DNA of 64,000 bases from JAEZBP01 sp963832725 (GTDB taxonomy: Bacteria; Myxococcota_A; Polyangia; Polyangiales; Sandaracinaceae), in the NCBI GenBank assembly GCA_963832725.1, contig CAWHVG010000005.1, forward strand, positions 3,038,001 to 3,102,000, read 5' to 3'. Shown piece by piece: positions 17,661 through 26,454 of this stretch. A model generated the notes under the pieces. The model was not told the DNA's origin. It searched no databases and worked only from the letters and a program-made list of their open reading frames with translations. The first letter of the stretch is position 1, and every line of letters starts with the position of its first letter. The position numbers and the translations under genes are program-made.

Positions 17661-17880
17661 CCTCAGCCCGTCGCCAGCGCGCGCCAGGTCTCCTCCTCGC
17701 CGGCCGACCGGGAGGCGCCCCGGCGACGGACGAGCCAGTAGGGCCGAGCAGGAAAAGCCGCTGATCGGCACCGCCACGAGCCCTTTCGGGATGCGAACGA
17801 CGTCGTTGACGATCGCGATGCCCACACCGAGCTCCACGAAGCGGAGCGTCAGCGGCCAGCAGCTTGGCCGGCATCCACAC
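17661..17880 (-). pseudogene. C-terminal remnant of a LysR-type regulator
   Basis: The minus strand reads LTLRFVELGVGIAIVNDVVR then IPKGLVAVPISGFS, matching the end of a LysR substrate-binding domain (typically VEAGLGIAIVND..PRGLVARPL). The last part, YWLVRRRG...WRALATG with a stop at 17661-17663, is in a neighbouring frame. No helix-turn-helix or first half of the effector domain is present; the sequence stops being LysR-like just before kptA (17904). This is a real truncation, probably by rearrangement upstream of kptA, plus a small frame error near 17740. Confidence 0.6.
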
Positions 17881-17903
17881 TCGGGTGAGAAAGAGAGAAC
17901 GAA

Positions 17904-18506
17904 ATGCATCCGAGACTGAAAGAGCGGAGCCGCACCTTGAGCTGGCTCCTCCGACACGGCGCCAGAGAAGCGGGCGTCGACATGGATCCCGCGGGCTGGG
18001 TCGCCATCGACGAGGTCCTGCGCGTAGTCCGGCTGACGCGGGACGACCTCGCCGAGGTCGTGAGGACCAACGACAAGCGGCGGCTTCAAATCTCCGACGG
18101 GCGGGTCCGAGCCTGCCAGGGTCACTCCACCGAGAACATGCCGGTCACGCTCGACGCGCTCGAGGCGAGCTGGGTCGAGCACGTCGGGCACGAGCCGCTC
18201 TGGCACGGCACCGCCATGCGGGCGCTCCCGGGCATCGCCGAACGAGGGCTCCTCCCGGTCCGTCGCACCCACGTCCACCTCGCGGCCGCCCTGGACAGCC
18301 GCGTCGGCAAGCGCGCCGCGGTCGACGTCATGCTGAAGGTCGACCCTGACCTGGTTCGAGCAGTCGGCCAGCGCATCTTCGACGCCCCGAACGGTGTCGT
18401 CCTCGTCCGCCACGTCCCGCCCGAAGCGGTCGTCGACCTCACGCCGATGACCCGCCGCAGCCGCGCCCGCGAGCCCGAGCTCCGCCGCGCCTTCGGATGG
18501 AGCTGA
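17904..18506 (+). CDS. kptA: RNA 2'-phosphotransferase KptA/Tpt1
   Basis: 200 residues, whole family length. Transfers a 2'-phosphate from RNA splice junctions to NAD+, releasing ADP-ribose 1'',2''-cyclic phosphate. Seen: RSRTLSWLLRHG (N-terminal winged-helix with the catalytic Arg/His), NDKRRLQISDGRVRACQGHS, PLWHGTA, RTHVHLAAA, and a GVVLVRHVPPEAV strand. These match the four conserved Arg/His positions known for Tpt1. Bacterial substrates are unknown because tRNA splicing of the yeast type is absent; RNA repair and ADP-ribosylation of RNA or DNA ends are proposed roles. It stands alone downstream of a LysR remnant. Confidence 0.93.
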   Translation: MHPRLKERSRTLSWLLRHGAREAGVDMDPAGWVAIDEVLRVVRLTRDDLAEVVRTNDKRRLQISDGRVRACQGHSTENMPVTLDALEASWVEHVGHEPLWHGTAMRALPGIAERGLLPVRRTHVHLAAALDSRVGKRAAVDVMLKVDPDLVRAVGQRIFDAPNGVVLVRHVPPEAVVDLTPMTRRSRAREPELRRAFGWS

Positions 18507-18546
18507 GGATGGTAGGTCAAGGCAACGCACGCCTAGACGGTGCAGC

Positions 18547-18562
18547 AGCGGAAAATTCCGCT
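18547..18562. promoter_or_regulatory. perfect inverted repeat before the 18614 gene
   Basis: AGCGGAA-AA-TTCCGCT is a 7-bp perfect inverted repeat 41 bp after kptA and 51 bp before the next start. It has no trailing T-run, so an operator is at least as likely as a terminator. Confidence 0.4.
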
Positions 18563-18613
18563 AACGTTTGTCGATGCGACCGGTGAAGCCGGCACCCTTC
18601 GAGGAGGGGCTCG

Positions 18614-19076
18614 ATGAATCAGCTGCAGGTCCTGTCGAGTGATCCGGAGCATTGCCTGGCTCGTTTCGGCGGCGTCCAGATCCAGCTTTGGCGAACAGGG
18701 GTTCCACTGTTCGCCGCGAGGTTGGCGAGGGCGAAGGCCCGGGAGCTGCCCGCGGGCGCAGAGCGAGCCCTCCTCATCGTGGTGGAGGGCGGAGGAAAGC
18801 CACCGGAGGGGGAGGCGAGAACCATCCTGACGGAGCTCGGCACCAAGATGGACGGCGCCGTGGGCTGTGCGTTCGTCAGCGAGGGTCAGGGCTTCATGGC
18901 GGCGACCATGCGCGGTGTCATGACCAGCATGTCGTTGCTCGTACGCCCCCAGCTTCCCCGTCAAGGTGTTCGCGCGGGTCGACGAAGGTGCAGCTTGGCT
19001 GACTTCGCTCGCACCTTCCTACCGCGCCGAGGACCTGGTCGAGGCGATCGCGACGATGCGCGGGGAAGGCGCATGA
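18614..19076 (+). CDS. hypothetical protein (one-base break in a C run)
   Basis: About 153 residues after removing one C from the CCCCC at 18945-18949, which changes the reading to LVRPSFPVKVFARVDEGAAW and ends MRGEGA. The fold looks like alternating strands and helices (RALLIVVEGGGKPP, GAVGCAFVSEGQGFMAATMR), reminiscent of the STAS-like small proteins frequent in myxobacteria; this is inference. No signal peptide. Its stop overlaps the allA start as ATGA, so the two are translationally coupled. Confidence 0.6.
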
Positions 19077-19601
19077 GCCAGGCTCCCGCCATGCAGTTGG
19101 TGCGGGCGGAGGCGATCGGGGTGGATGCGTATGCGCCGTTCGGGGCGTTGGTCGCGGCGCGGGCGGAGGCGCCGCGGGTGGCCAACCACGGGGACGCGGA
19201 GGCTTGGGACGATCTGGCCGAGCTCGTGAACGAGCGGCCCGAGCGAGCGCGGCCGACGGTGTCGCTCTTTCGATGCGCGGCGCTTTCCGGGAGCACGCTG
19301 GACGTGCGGTGGCTGGAACGGCATCCGCGCTCGACGCAGATGTTCGTGCCCATGCGCGCCGGCCGCTACCTGGTGGTGGTGGCGCACGGTGACGAGACGC
19401 CGGATTCTGGCTTCGCTCAGGGCGTTCGTGGTCGAGGGCTCGATGGCGATCACGTACCGCCCCGGCGTGTGGCACCACCCGATGATCGCGCTCGATGCGG
19501 CGCTCGACTTCGTGAACTTCATCTTCGCCGACGGGACCGACGACGACTGTCACGAGGTGCAGCTCGATCCGCCTCGCCTGCGAGTGCTGCTCGAGGGTTG
19601 A
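19073..19601 (+). CDS. allA: ureidoglycolate lyase (one-base break)
   Basis: About 175 residues once GATTC at 19403-19407 is restored to GATC (DETPDLASLRAFVVEG). Cleaves ureidoglycolate to glyoxylate and urea, the last step of allantoin degradation. Family hallmarks: VSLFRCAAL, VRWLERHPRSTQMFVPM, RYLVVVAHGDETP, and ITYRPGVWHHPMIALDAALDF with the metal/substrate His pair. Length is normal (about 160-175). It belongs with the xanthine dehydrogenase genes at 50-58 kb in purine breakdown but is not linked to them. An in-frame ATG at 19091 is a possible alternative start. Confidence 0.88.
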
Positions 19602-19613
19602 GCCGACCGCCGG

Positions 19614-22160
19614 TCAGCGCAGCGCGCGCACGAGGCGGAGGCCGACGTCGCGGTAGCCCTGGTGGCTCGGCAGGCCGCCACGCGCGGTGACGCGGGCCAT
19701 GTCGATCGAGAGGCGATAGGAGCCACCGCGCACGGCCCTCAGCCGGCCGGCAGTTCCGACGAAGCCGTCCTCGCACCACTCGCGAACGTTGCCGGCCATT
19801 CCGAGGACGCCGTAGGGCGAGCGGTCGGTCGGGAAGGCCTCCACGCCGACGGGAACGCCGGGCGTCCGCTCGGGTGTCCGCACGTGACAGAAGGCGCCGT
19901 CGCCCACGTCACCCCAGGGATATGCGCGCCCGTCCACGCCGCGCGCCGCCTTCTCCCACTCCGCCTCCGCGGGCAGGCGCCAGAGCTGGCTGGTGCGGGC
20001 CGAGAGCCACTCGGCGTAGGCGCGCGCGCCCTCCCACGAGATGCCGACGGCGGGCCAGTCGGGCCGCAAGAGGCCGAGGCCGTCACGGAAGACGTCGCGC
20101 CGGAAGGGCCCGCCGGCCGGATTGGTCAGGAAGAGCGTCAGCTCCCGGAACGTGACCGGGACCCTCTGAATGACGAACGCGTCCACCCACTCGTCACGTG
20201 CGGTGGCTCCGCTGCCACACTCGAACGCGCCCGCCGGGACATAGACTTCGCCTTCTGCGAGCGTGCCGGGCCCGGGCAGCACGATCCGCGGCGCCGGATC
20301 CGCGCTCTCTTCCGGCTCGGCCTCCGTCCGACGCGAGAGCCGCACCGGATAGCTCACCGTGCCGCATGGCCCGTCGAGCTCGACGAGGTAGCTCCCGGCC
20401 GGAAGATCGGTCGCGACGGGCGTCGGCCCGAGGTCCTCGGGCTCCACGGCGACGAGCTGCCGGTCGCGCGCCTCGTAGCGGAAGACGCGCGCCGGACAGG
20501 GCTCGCTCGTCTCGATCGACAGGCGCGCCTTGCCCTCGAGGTAGTGGGCATAGCGGCCGGCGTCGTACGCGCTCAGCCGGACCTCGTGGAGCGCTGCCTC
20601 GTCCCAGGCGCGGCGTCGCTCGGCGTCGCGGTGCTGTTCGAACGCGAGGTCGGCCAACATGGCCTTGGGCTCGCCGAGCTCGGGCGCGTGGACCAGCGCG
20701 GCCTCGAGAAGCTGCCGGACCTCGGCCGCCCGCAACGCCGCGTCGCGCTCCAGCGCCAGGGCGTCGTCCTGCTTCGCCCACGCCGCGCGCTTGCCCTCGA
20801 TGCGGGCCTCGGCCGGAAGCCCCGCCAGCTCCCGCTCGGCCTCCGCCCGGAGCGCCTCGGCGCGCTCTCGCATCGGGCCGAGCTCCGCGCGCCGCTCGTT
20901 CGCTTCCCGCACGATCGCGAGCGCCTTTTCGCGGCGGATGGCGCCTTCCCTCCATCGGGCCACGTGCTGGCCGAGCGCGCCCGCATCGGCATAGCGATCG
21001 GTCGGCTCCGGCTGCATGGCGCGCACGATGATCTCGAAGAGGGAGTCGTCGACGATCGTGCCCGGCCGGCGCGGAATCGGCGGGATCTCGCCCTGCGTGG
21101 ACTGGAAGAGGATGGCCGGGACGCCTCCTCGATAGGGGCGCTCACCCGCGAGGAGCTCGTAGAGCATGACGCCGAGGGCGTAGACGTCCGCCGCCGGTCC
21201 GATGCGATCGATCTCGCCCAGCGCCTGCTCCGGCGGCATGTAAGCCGGCGTCCCCGCGACGTCCCAGTTGGTCTCGTCGCCGCTCATCGTGGTGCGGACG
21301 GGCGCTTCTTTCAGGTCCTTCGCGGTGGTCGCGGGGGACACGAGCCGCGCGACGCCCCAGTCCATCACCAGCACCTCGCCGAAGGTGCCGATCATGATGT
21401 TCAGCGGCTTGATGTCGCAGTGGATCACGCCGCGTGCGTGGGCGTACGCCACCGCTTCGCACACGCGGGTGAAGACCTCGAGACGCCGGTGCTCCGAGAG
21501 CCCGTCCTCGTCGAAGCCTTTCTCGACCAGCTCCGCCAGCGTGCGGCCGTGGACCTCCTTCATCGTGAAGTAGGGCCGGCCGTCGTCGAGCTCGCCGAGC
21601 GCGTGCACCGGGGGGATGCCCGGGTGCGCCAGCTGAGCGGTGATCTGCGCCTCGTCCAGGAAGCGCGCACGCATGCCCTGCACCGGCGAGAGATGGTCGT
21701 GCAGGACCTTCATCGCGAGCGCGCGAGCGAGTGGACGATCATTGGCCCGGTGGACCTCGCCCATGCCCCCTTCGGCGATGAGCGACACCGGGACCAAGAG
21801 CGGCCCGTCGAGGATGGAAGGACGTGCGGGCTCGGCGGGCGTGCCCCGCCCGGGCGTATCCGAAGCCCCACGCGGCTCGGTAACGCCGGAGGGATCGGGC
21901 CCGCGGGCCGAAGGGCGGGCCAGCTGGGTCACGTCGGGCACCGCGAGGCCGAGCGAAGGGATCGACTGAGACGAGATTGGAGCAGGGACGCGGGCGCGGG
22001 TGTGACTCTCGGGTGCGCGATCGGAGGAGGCCATCAGCGCGCGGATTCGCTCGGCCAATTCCGGATCCACCTCGTGCTCGGCGAGGACCGCGTCGAGGTC
22101 CGCGAGCACGCTCTCGGGGCTGTCGTCACTCGAGGTCAATGCCGAGTACCTCCGCGGCAC
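19614..22160 (-). CDS. Ser/Thr kinase fused to a formylglycine-generating-enzyme-like domain
   Basis: 848 residues, soluble. N-terminal linker to about 115; kinase domain about 120-400 with SLIAEGGMGEVHRA, AMKVL Lys, catalytic loop IHCDIKPLN (the HRD Arg replaced by Cys) and MDWGVAR in place of DFG; a long Ala/Glu/Arg helical region about 410-540 (coiled-coil-like); C-terminal FGE/sulfatase-modifying-like domain about 650-848 with VTFRELTLFL, VGISWEGARAYAEWLS, RLPAEAEWEKAARG, YPWGD, GNVREWCEDGF and RGGSYR. The two copper-binding Cys of true FGE are not obvious, so it is probably a binding domain. It may start at TTG 22139, overlapping the receiver gene stop. Last gene of the signalling operon. 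Confidence 0.88.
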   Translation of the reverse strand: MPRRYSALTSSDDSPESVLADLDAVLAEHEVDPELAERIRALMASSDRAPESHTRARVPAPISSQSIPSLGLAVPDVTQLARPSARGPDPSGVTEPRGASDTPGRGTPAEPARPSILDGPLLVPVSLIAEGGMGEVHRANDRPLARALAMKVLHDHLSPVQGMRARFLDEAQITAQLAHPGIPPVHALGELDDGRPYFTMKEVHGRTLAELVEKGFDEDGLSEHRRLEVFTRVCEAVAYAHARGVIHCDIKPLNIMIGTFGEVLVMDWGVARLVSPATTAKDLKEAPVRTTMSGDETNWDVAGTPAYMPPEQALGEIDRIGPAADVYALGVMLYELLAGERPYRGGVPAILFQSTQGEIPPIPRRPGTIVDDSLFEIIVRAMQPEPTDRYADAGALGQHVARWREGAIRREKALAIVREANERRAELGPMRERAEALRAEAERELAGLPAEARIEGKRAAWAKQDDALALERDAALRAAEVRQLLEAALVHAPELGEPKAMLADLAFEQHRDAERRRAWDEAALHEVRLSAYDAGRYAHYLEGKARLSIETSEPCPARVFRYEARDRQLVAVEPEDLGPTPVATDLPAGSYLVELDGPCGTVSYPVRLSRRTEAEPEESADPAPRIVLPGPGTLAEGEVYVPAGAFECGSGATARDEWVDAFVIQRVPVTFRELTLFLTNPAGGPFRRDVFRDGLGLLRPDWPAVGISWEGARAYAEWLSARTSQLWRLPAEAEWEKAARGVDGRAYPWGDVGDGAFCHVRTPERTPGVPVGVEAFPTDRSPYGVLGMAGNVREWCEDGFVGTAGRLRAVRGGSYRLSIDMARVTARGGLPSHQGYRDVGLRLVRALR

Positions 22161-22512
22161 GCTCCAGCAGGTCGTCCGGGTCGAATGGCTTGGTGAGGTA
22201 GAGGTCGGCGCCCACCTCGGCGCCGGTCGCGCGATCGAGCTCCTGCCCCTTCGCGGTGAGCATCATGATGAACGTGGCGCGGAGCTCGTCGTCGGCCTTT
22301 ACGGCCTTGCAGACCTCGAAGCCGTTCATCACGGGCATCATGACGTCGAGGAGCACGAGATTGGGGCGCTCGTCACGGATGGACGCCAGCGCGTCGCCGC
22401 CGTTGTCCGCGGTCAAGATGTCGACTCCCGCGTCGAGGAGCTCGTCGAGCGTCTGCTCGAGAAGCAACCGGATGTGCGCCTCGTCGTCGACGATCAGGAT
22501 CTTCTTGCTCAC
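22126..22512 (-). CDS. stand-alone response-regulator receiver
   Basis: 128 residues, receiver domain only: acidic pair in ILIVDDEAHIR, phospho-acceptor Asp in LVLLDVMMPVMNG, Thr in MMLTAKG and Lys in LTKPFDPDDLL. No output domain, so like CheY or Spo0F it acts by protein contact. Its ATG overlaps the stop of the GAF gene (ATGA), and its 3' end overlaps the kinase start. Likely phosphorylated by the hybrid kinase encoded first in the operon (inference). Confidence 0.92.
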   Translation of the reverse strand: MSKKILIVDDEAHIRLLLEQTLDELLDAGVDILTADNGGDALASIRDERPNLVLLDVMMPVMNGFEVCKAVKADDELRATFIMMLTAKGQELDRATGAEVGADLYLTKPFDPDDLLERAAEVLGIDLE

Positions 22513-23831
22513 GCTCGTACCTCGTGTGCTTCGATGGGTCGGGCTGCGACGTCAGGCGTGCTCCCCGGCGGGGGCGGGGGTTGACTGGCCAGCGCGCGGC
22601 TGACCACCGCGCCAACCGCTCGGTCCACCAGGATGCGCCCCTCGGCACCGGATTGCAGCGTCGCGGCGACGCCGACCCCGGAAAAGAATCCGTCGGCGTC
22701 CTCCACCCGCGCGATCCCGATGCCGGGGCTGCGGGCGAGGATGCCTCCGAAGCGGCGGTCGAGACGGTGGACCAGAGCCCGCGCCGCCTCGACGGCGGCT
22801 CCCACCGAAGCCTCGAAGCCCTCGGCGGTCCCGAAGAGCGCCACGATCATCTCGCCCTGCGCGATGCTGACCGACGCGTCGTGCGCCAGCAGCACCTCCA
22901 TGGCCACGCTGGTCGCGCCCAGCATCGACTCGAGCACCGCGTCGTCCGACAGGTCCGGATCCAGCGTGCGCGCGAGATCGCTGACGTCGCACACCAAGAC
23001 GGCGATCGGGGCGGGACCGGACTCGGTGCGGGCGTGATTCTCGAGCGCGATCTCGACCAAGGCCGGCGACACGAAGCGCTCGATTCGGTTGCGTAGGGCC
23101 TGCTGCCGGAGCTGGTCCCGATGCAACATGGCGTGGCTGATCGCGGCGGCGGCGTTGGCGGCGAGTGACGTGACGAGCTTGAGGTCACCGGCGTTCCACC
23201 GCGCCTTCTCGCTGCTCGCCACCCGGAAGAGGCCGAAGACGTGCTCGCCGCTGCGGAGCGGCGCGCAGACGAGCGATCCGCCGCCTTCCTCCTCCGGACG
23301 CTCCTCGATCAGCTCCGCGCGGGCGCTCGCGATGACGCGGGCCTCGACGCCGGTCCTGGGATCGAGCTCCTCCACGCCGCCGGCGATGGGCTCGAGGTGC
23401 TCACCGCGCGAGTCGAGGAGCAGGATCGCCGCCTCGCTGGCGCCGAGGAAGCGCTTGGCCTCGCCGACGACCATCGAGGCCACTTCGCGGACGTCGAGCA
23501 CGCGAGAGAGCCCGGCGCTCATGTCGTAGAGGACGGTCAGCTCCTTGTAGCGACCGAGGGTCTCGGCCGCGAGGGCGAGCTTCTCCTGTTCGCGGCCGAA
23601 GAGATGCGCCACCAGCCGCGCGATCTGCTCCGCGCCTTCCCCGCCGACCGCGACGCCGATCTCGTCACCGCTGGCCACGATTGGGTGCGGCGCGCCTCCA
23701 TCGGCCGCGCCGACCAGCGTCTTGCCGTTCGCGTCGTCGATCCGGCACGGCTGCGGCAAGATCGCCAGCACGTCCTCGACCGCCCGCCGCTGCTGGCCGC
23801 GCAAGAGCCGCTTGAGGTCAAGCCGGGGCAT
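22509..23831 (-). CDS. GAF and degenerate class III cyclase-like protein
   Basis: 440 residues. About 110-290: GAF domain (ELTVLYDMSAGLSRVLD, AILLLDSRGEHLEPIAG, GGSLVCAPLRSGEHVFGLF). About 300-430: an adenylate/guanylate cyclase-like fold with IAVLVCDVSDLARTL, SIAQGEMIVALFGTAEGF, SPGIGIARVEDADGF and VAATLQSGAEGRILVD. The second metal Asp of true cyclases (GDAxMAxFG) is Glu here and the GNIGS segment is gone, so catalysis is doubtful. The ATG at 23831 overlaps the histidine kinase stop by 14 bp. Soluble sensor or adaptor of the operon. Confidence 0.78.
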   Translation of the reverse strand: MPRLDLKRLLRGQQRRAVEDVLAILPQPCRIDDANGKTLVGAADGGAPHPIVASGDEIGVAVGGEGAEQIARLVAHLFGREQEKLALAAETLGRYKELTVLYDMSAGLSRVLDVREVASMVVGEAKRFLGASEAAILLLDSRGEHLEPIAGGVEELDPRTGVEARVIASARAELIEERPEEEGGGSLVCAPLRSGEHVFGLFRVASSEKARWNAGDLKLVTSLAANAAAAISHAMLHRDQLRQQALRNRIERFVSPALVEIALENHARTESGPAPIAVLVCDVSDLARTLDPDLSDDAVLESMLGATSVAMEVLLAHDASVSIAQGEMIVALFGTAEGFEASVGAAVEAARALVHRLDRRFGGILARSPGIGIARVEDADGFFSGVGVAATLQSGAEGRILVDRAVGAVVSRALASQPPPPPGSTPDVAARPIEAHEVRA

Positions 23832-26355
23832 CGGCCTCGTTCCCCATGAGCTGCACCACCAAGACGTTCTCGAAATCCTTCTCGAGGCGGATGGCGCGTA
23901 CCAGATCGCGGCTCCGGTGCCCGCGCGGCTCCACGATGATCGCGTCGGGCTTCTTGCTTCGCGCCTCGCCGATCGCCGACGCGCCATCGCAGGCGCCGAC
24001 GACCTCGAACCCCTTGCTCTCGAGGAGCCGCACGACGCTCTCGGCCGGTTTCTGCTCGGGATCGACCAGGAGCACCCGACGCCGCCGGCGCGCCGCGCTG
24101 AGCACGCGCTCCACCTCGCCGATCAGCGTCTCGGCCTCGGCCGGCTTGGTCAGGTATCGATCCACCCCCAGCCGGTAGCCGCGATCGGAGTCCTGCACGA
24201 TCGAGAGGATGATGATCGGGATCGCTTGCGTGGTCGGGTCGGACTTGAGCACGGCGGCGACGTCGAAGCCGGAGATCTCCGGCATCATCACGTCGAGCAC
24301 GACGACGTCGGGCCGCTTGCTGCGCACCGACTGGATGGCGTCGTAGCCGTTGCTGGCCAGGCGCACCTCGTAGCCGCGCTCGGTGAGCTGCTGGCGCAGC
24401 ATCTCGCGCAAGGAAGCGTCGTCGTCGACCACGAGCACGTCGGCGCCTTCGGCCGGGAATTGGTCGACGGTCGACTGGATGCGCTTCATCAGCTCGTCGA
24501 GCTCGGGCCGCCTCTCGATGGGCTCGCGGGAGCGGGCGGGCGGCGGCGAGGAGATCGTGGGCGGCGGGACCGTGAGCGTCGACTCGGCCTTGCCGGGCAG
24601 CGGCAGCACCACGCGGAAGGTCGAGCCCTCGCCGACTTTGCTCTCCACCGAGATGTTGCCGCCGTGCGCGGTCACGATCTGCCGACAGATCGGCAGGCCG
24701 AGGCCGGTGCCCTGGGGTTTGCTGGTCAGCGTGTCGCCGACCTGCTTGAACTTCTCGAAGATGGCGTGCTGGTCGGTCGGCGCGATGCCGTCGCCGGTGT
24801 CGACGACGGCGATCTCCACGCCGTCCGGATGCGGCTGCGCGCGCACGGTGACCGCGCCTTCTTCGGTGAACTTGGCCGCGTTCGAGAGCAGGTTGATCAG
24901 CACCTGCAGCAGGCGGTCGAAGTCGCCCTCGACCACGGGGAGGTTTTCGGCGACCTCGCGCTCGGCGGTGACCTTCCCATCCTGGAAGAGCGCGTTGGTG
25001 GCCTCGAGCGCCCGGTCGACCAGCGCGGTCACCTCCACCGGCGCGACCTTCCACTCCATGCGGCCGGCCTCCATCTTGGAGATGTCCAGCACGTCGTTGA
25101 TCAGGGCCGTGAGGCGCTGGCCCTCGGAGACGATGATGTCGATGTTGCCGCGGACCTGCTTGACCGCCCGCTGCGCCTTGGAGTTGGACTCCGGAACGTG
25201 CTCGAGGATCGACTGCTCGAGCTTGTTCTTGGTCAGCTTGGCGAAGCCGAGCACCGAGGTCAGCGGCGTGCGCAGCTCGTGGGAGACCGTCGCGATGAAG
25301 TCGGTCTTCATCCGGTCGATCTCCTTCTCGAGCGTGACGTCGCGAAGGATCACGACCGCGCCCTCACACGTGTCGGGGCCTCCCTCCGTCGAGATCGGCG
25401 ACGCGACGGCGGCGCCGGTGCGCTCACCGGGCATCGGGATCTCGGTCCTGCCGATCTCACACTCCGCCAGCGAGGTCTGGACCAGCTCGGCGAGGGCGTT
25501 CGGCAACACGTCGGCGAAAGGCTTTCCGTCCAACTCGTGCTCGATGAGGAGGATCTCCGAGAAGGCCGGGTTGGCCGCCTGGACGATGCCCTTTCCGTTC
25601 ACCGCGACGAGCCCGTCGGCCATGTTGGAGAGGATGGCGCGCGTGCGGGTCAGCGATGAGGCCAGCTCCGCGGTGCGCTCGGCGACCTGATCCTCGAGGT
25701 GCTCGTTCAGCTCCGTGATGCGCTCGTTGGCGACGGCCAAGGCCTGCGTGACCCGCTCGCGCTCGGACAGCAGGTAGATCATCAGCCCGAAGACGAAGCC
25801 CGAGATGACGACGATGTTCGTGACGAAGAACGCGGTCCGTACGCCGGGCGGCGGCTCGATCCCGAAGCGCTGATATGCAATCCGGTCGATGAGGCCGCTG
25901 ACGACCGTGAGCCCGCAGTAGAAGAGCAGCCACTTGAGGCTGGTCCTGGATGCCGAGAAGGTCATCGAGCCGACGATCGCCAGCATCGCCCAGAGCATCA
26001 CTGCGCCGCTCGTCGCAAACCCACCCAGCACCCACTGGAAGAGGAAGGGCAGGAGCAGGCTGAGGAGCACCTGGATGAAGCGAACGACCTCGAAATTCTT
26101 CGAGAGCCGGAAGTACGAGAGGTTCAGGACGGTGACGGCGGTGTAGCCGTAGGGGATGACCGCCGGCAGCAGGAGGCTCTGGGAGGCCGCGATCGACCCC
26201 CACAAGAGGCCGCCGCCGCTCATCAGCACGCCCATGAACACGAGCAGGCGATGCTTGAGCCGCTCCGTGTCGGGATCGTCCGGTCGATCTCCGATCGCGC
26301 CGAGCCGCATGATCCAGCCCGGGCTGGAGCTAGAGACCTCGCTCATCGACTCCAC
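23818..26355 (-). CDS. membrane hybrid histidine kinase with receiver and pseudo-receiver
   Basis: 845 residues. Six N-terminal membrane helices (about 35-200); coiled coil (NERITELNEHLEDQVAERTAEL); PAS domain (SNMADGLVAVNGKGIVQAANPAF); HisKA with phospho-His in VSHELRTPLTSVLG; HATPase with NLLSNAAKF (N box), VVDTGDGIAP (G1) and GTGLGLPIC (G2); receiver at about 640-755 with VLVVDDDASLR, VVVLDVMMPE and LTKP; then a second receiver-like domain (VLLVDPEQKPAES) in which the acceptor position reads IIVEP, Glu instead of Asp. First gene of a four-gene operon with overlaps throughout. The ligand is unknown. Confidence 0.93.
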   Translation of the reverse strand: MESMSEVSSSSPGWIMRLGAIGDRPDDPDTERLKHRLLVFMGVLMSGGGLLWGSIAASQSLLLPAVIPYGYTAVTVLNLSYFRLSKNFEVVRFIQVLLSLLLPFLFQWVLGGFATSGAVMLWAMLAIVGSMTFSASRTSLKWLLFYCGLTVVSGLIDRIAYQRFGIEPPPGVRTAFFVTNIVVISGFVFGLMIYLLSERERVTQALAVANERITELNEHLEDQVAERTAELASSLTRTRAILSNMADGLVAVNGKGIVQAANPAFSEILLIEHELDGKPFADVLPNALAELVQTSLAECEIGRTEIPMPGERTGAAVASPISTEGGPDTCEGAVVILRDVTLEKEIDRMKTDFIATVSHELRTPLTSVLGFAKLTKNKLEQSILEHVPESNSKAQRAVKQVRGNIDIIVSEGQRLTALINDVLDISKMEAGRMEWKVAPVEVTALVDRALEATNALFQDGKVTAEREVAENLPVVEGDFDRLLQVLINLLSNAAKFTEEGAVTVRAQPHPDGVEIAVVDTGDGIAPTDQHAIFEKFKQVGDTLTSKPQGTGLGLPICRQIVTAHGGNISVESKVGEGSTFRVVLPLPGKAESTLTVPPPTISSPPPARSREPIERRPELDELMKRIQSTVDQFPAEGADVLVVDDDASLREMLRQQLTERGYEVRLASNGYDAIQSVRSKRPDVVVLDVMMPEISGFDVAAVLKSDPTTQAIPIIILSIVQDSDRGYRLGVDRYLTKPAEAETLIGEVERVLSAARRRRRVLLVDPEQKPAESVVRLLESKGFEVVGACDGASAIGEARSKKPDAIIVEPRGHRSRDLVRAIRLEKDFENVLVVQLMGNEADAPA

Positions 26356-26454
26356 ATCTCCAAAGCGAAGGAATCCACGGGACTCCGCAGGAAAGGATAT
26401 CCCATGGGGAGTTCCAACGTGGCCGAAAAGCGACGTGGTGGGCGCATCCGACGG

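Noticed and set aside
18547..18562. Rho-independent terminator after kptA
   Set aside because: Perfect stem but loop of two bases and no T-run on either strand.
19662..22196. 844-codon plus-strand frame opposite the kinase-FGE gene
   Set aside because: Composition-driven antisense; all recognised motifs are on the minus strand.
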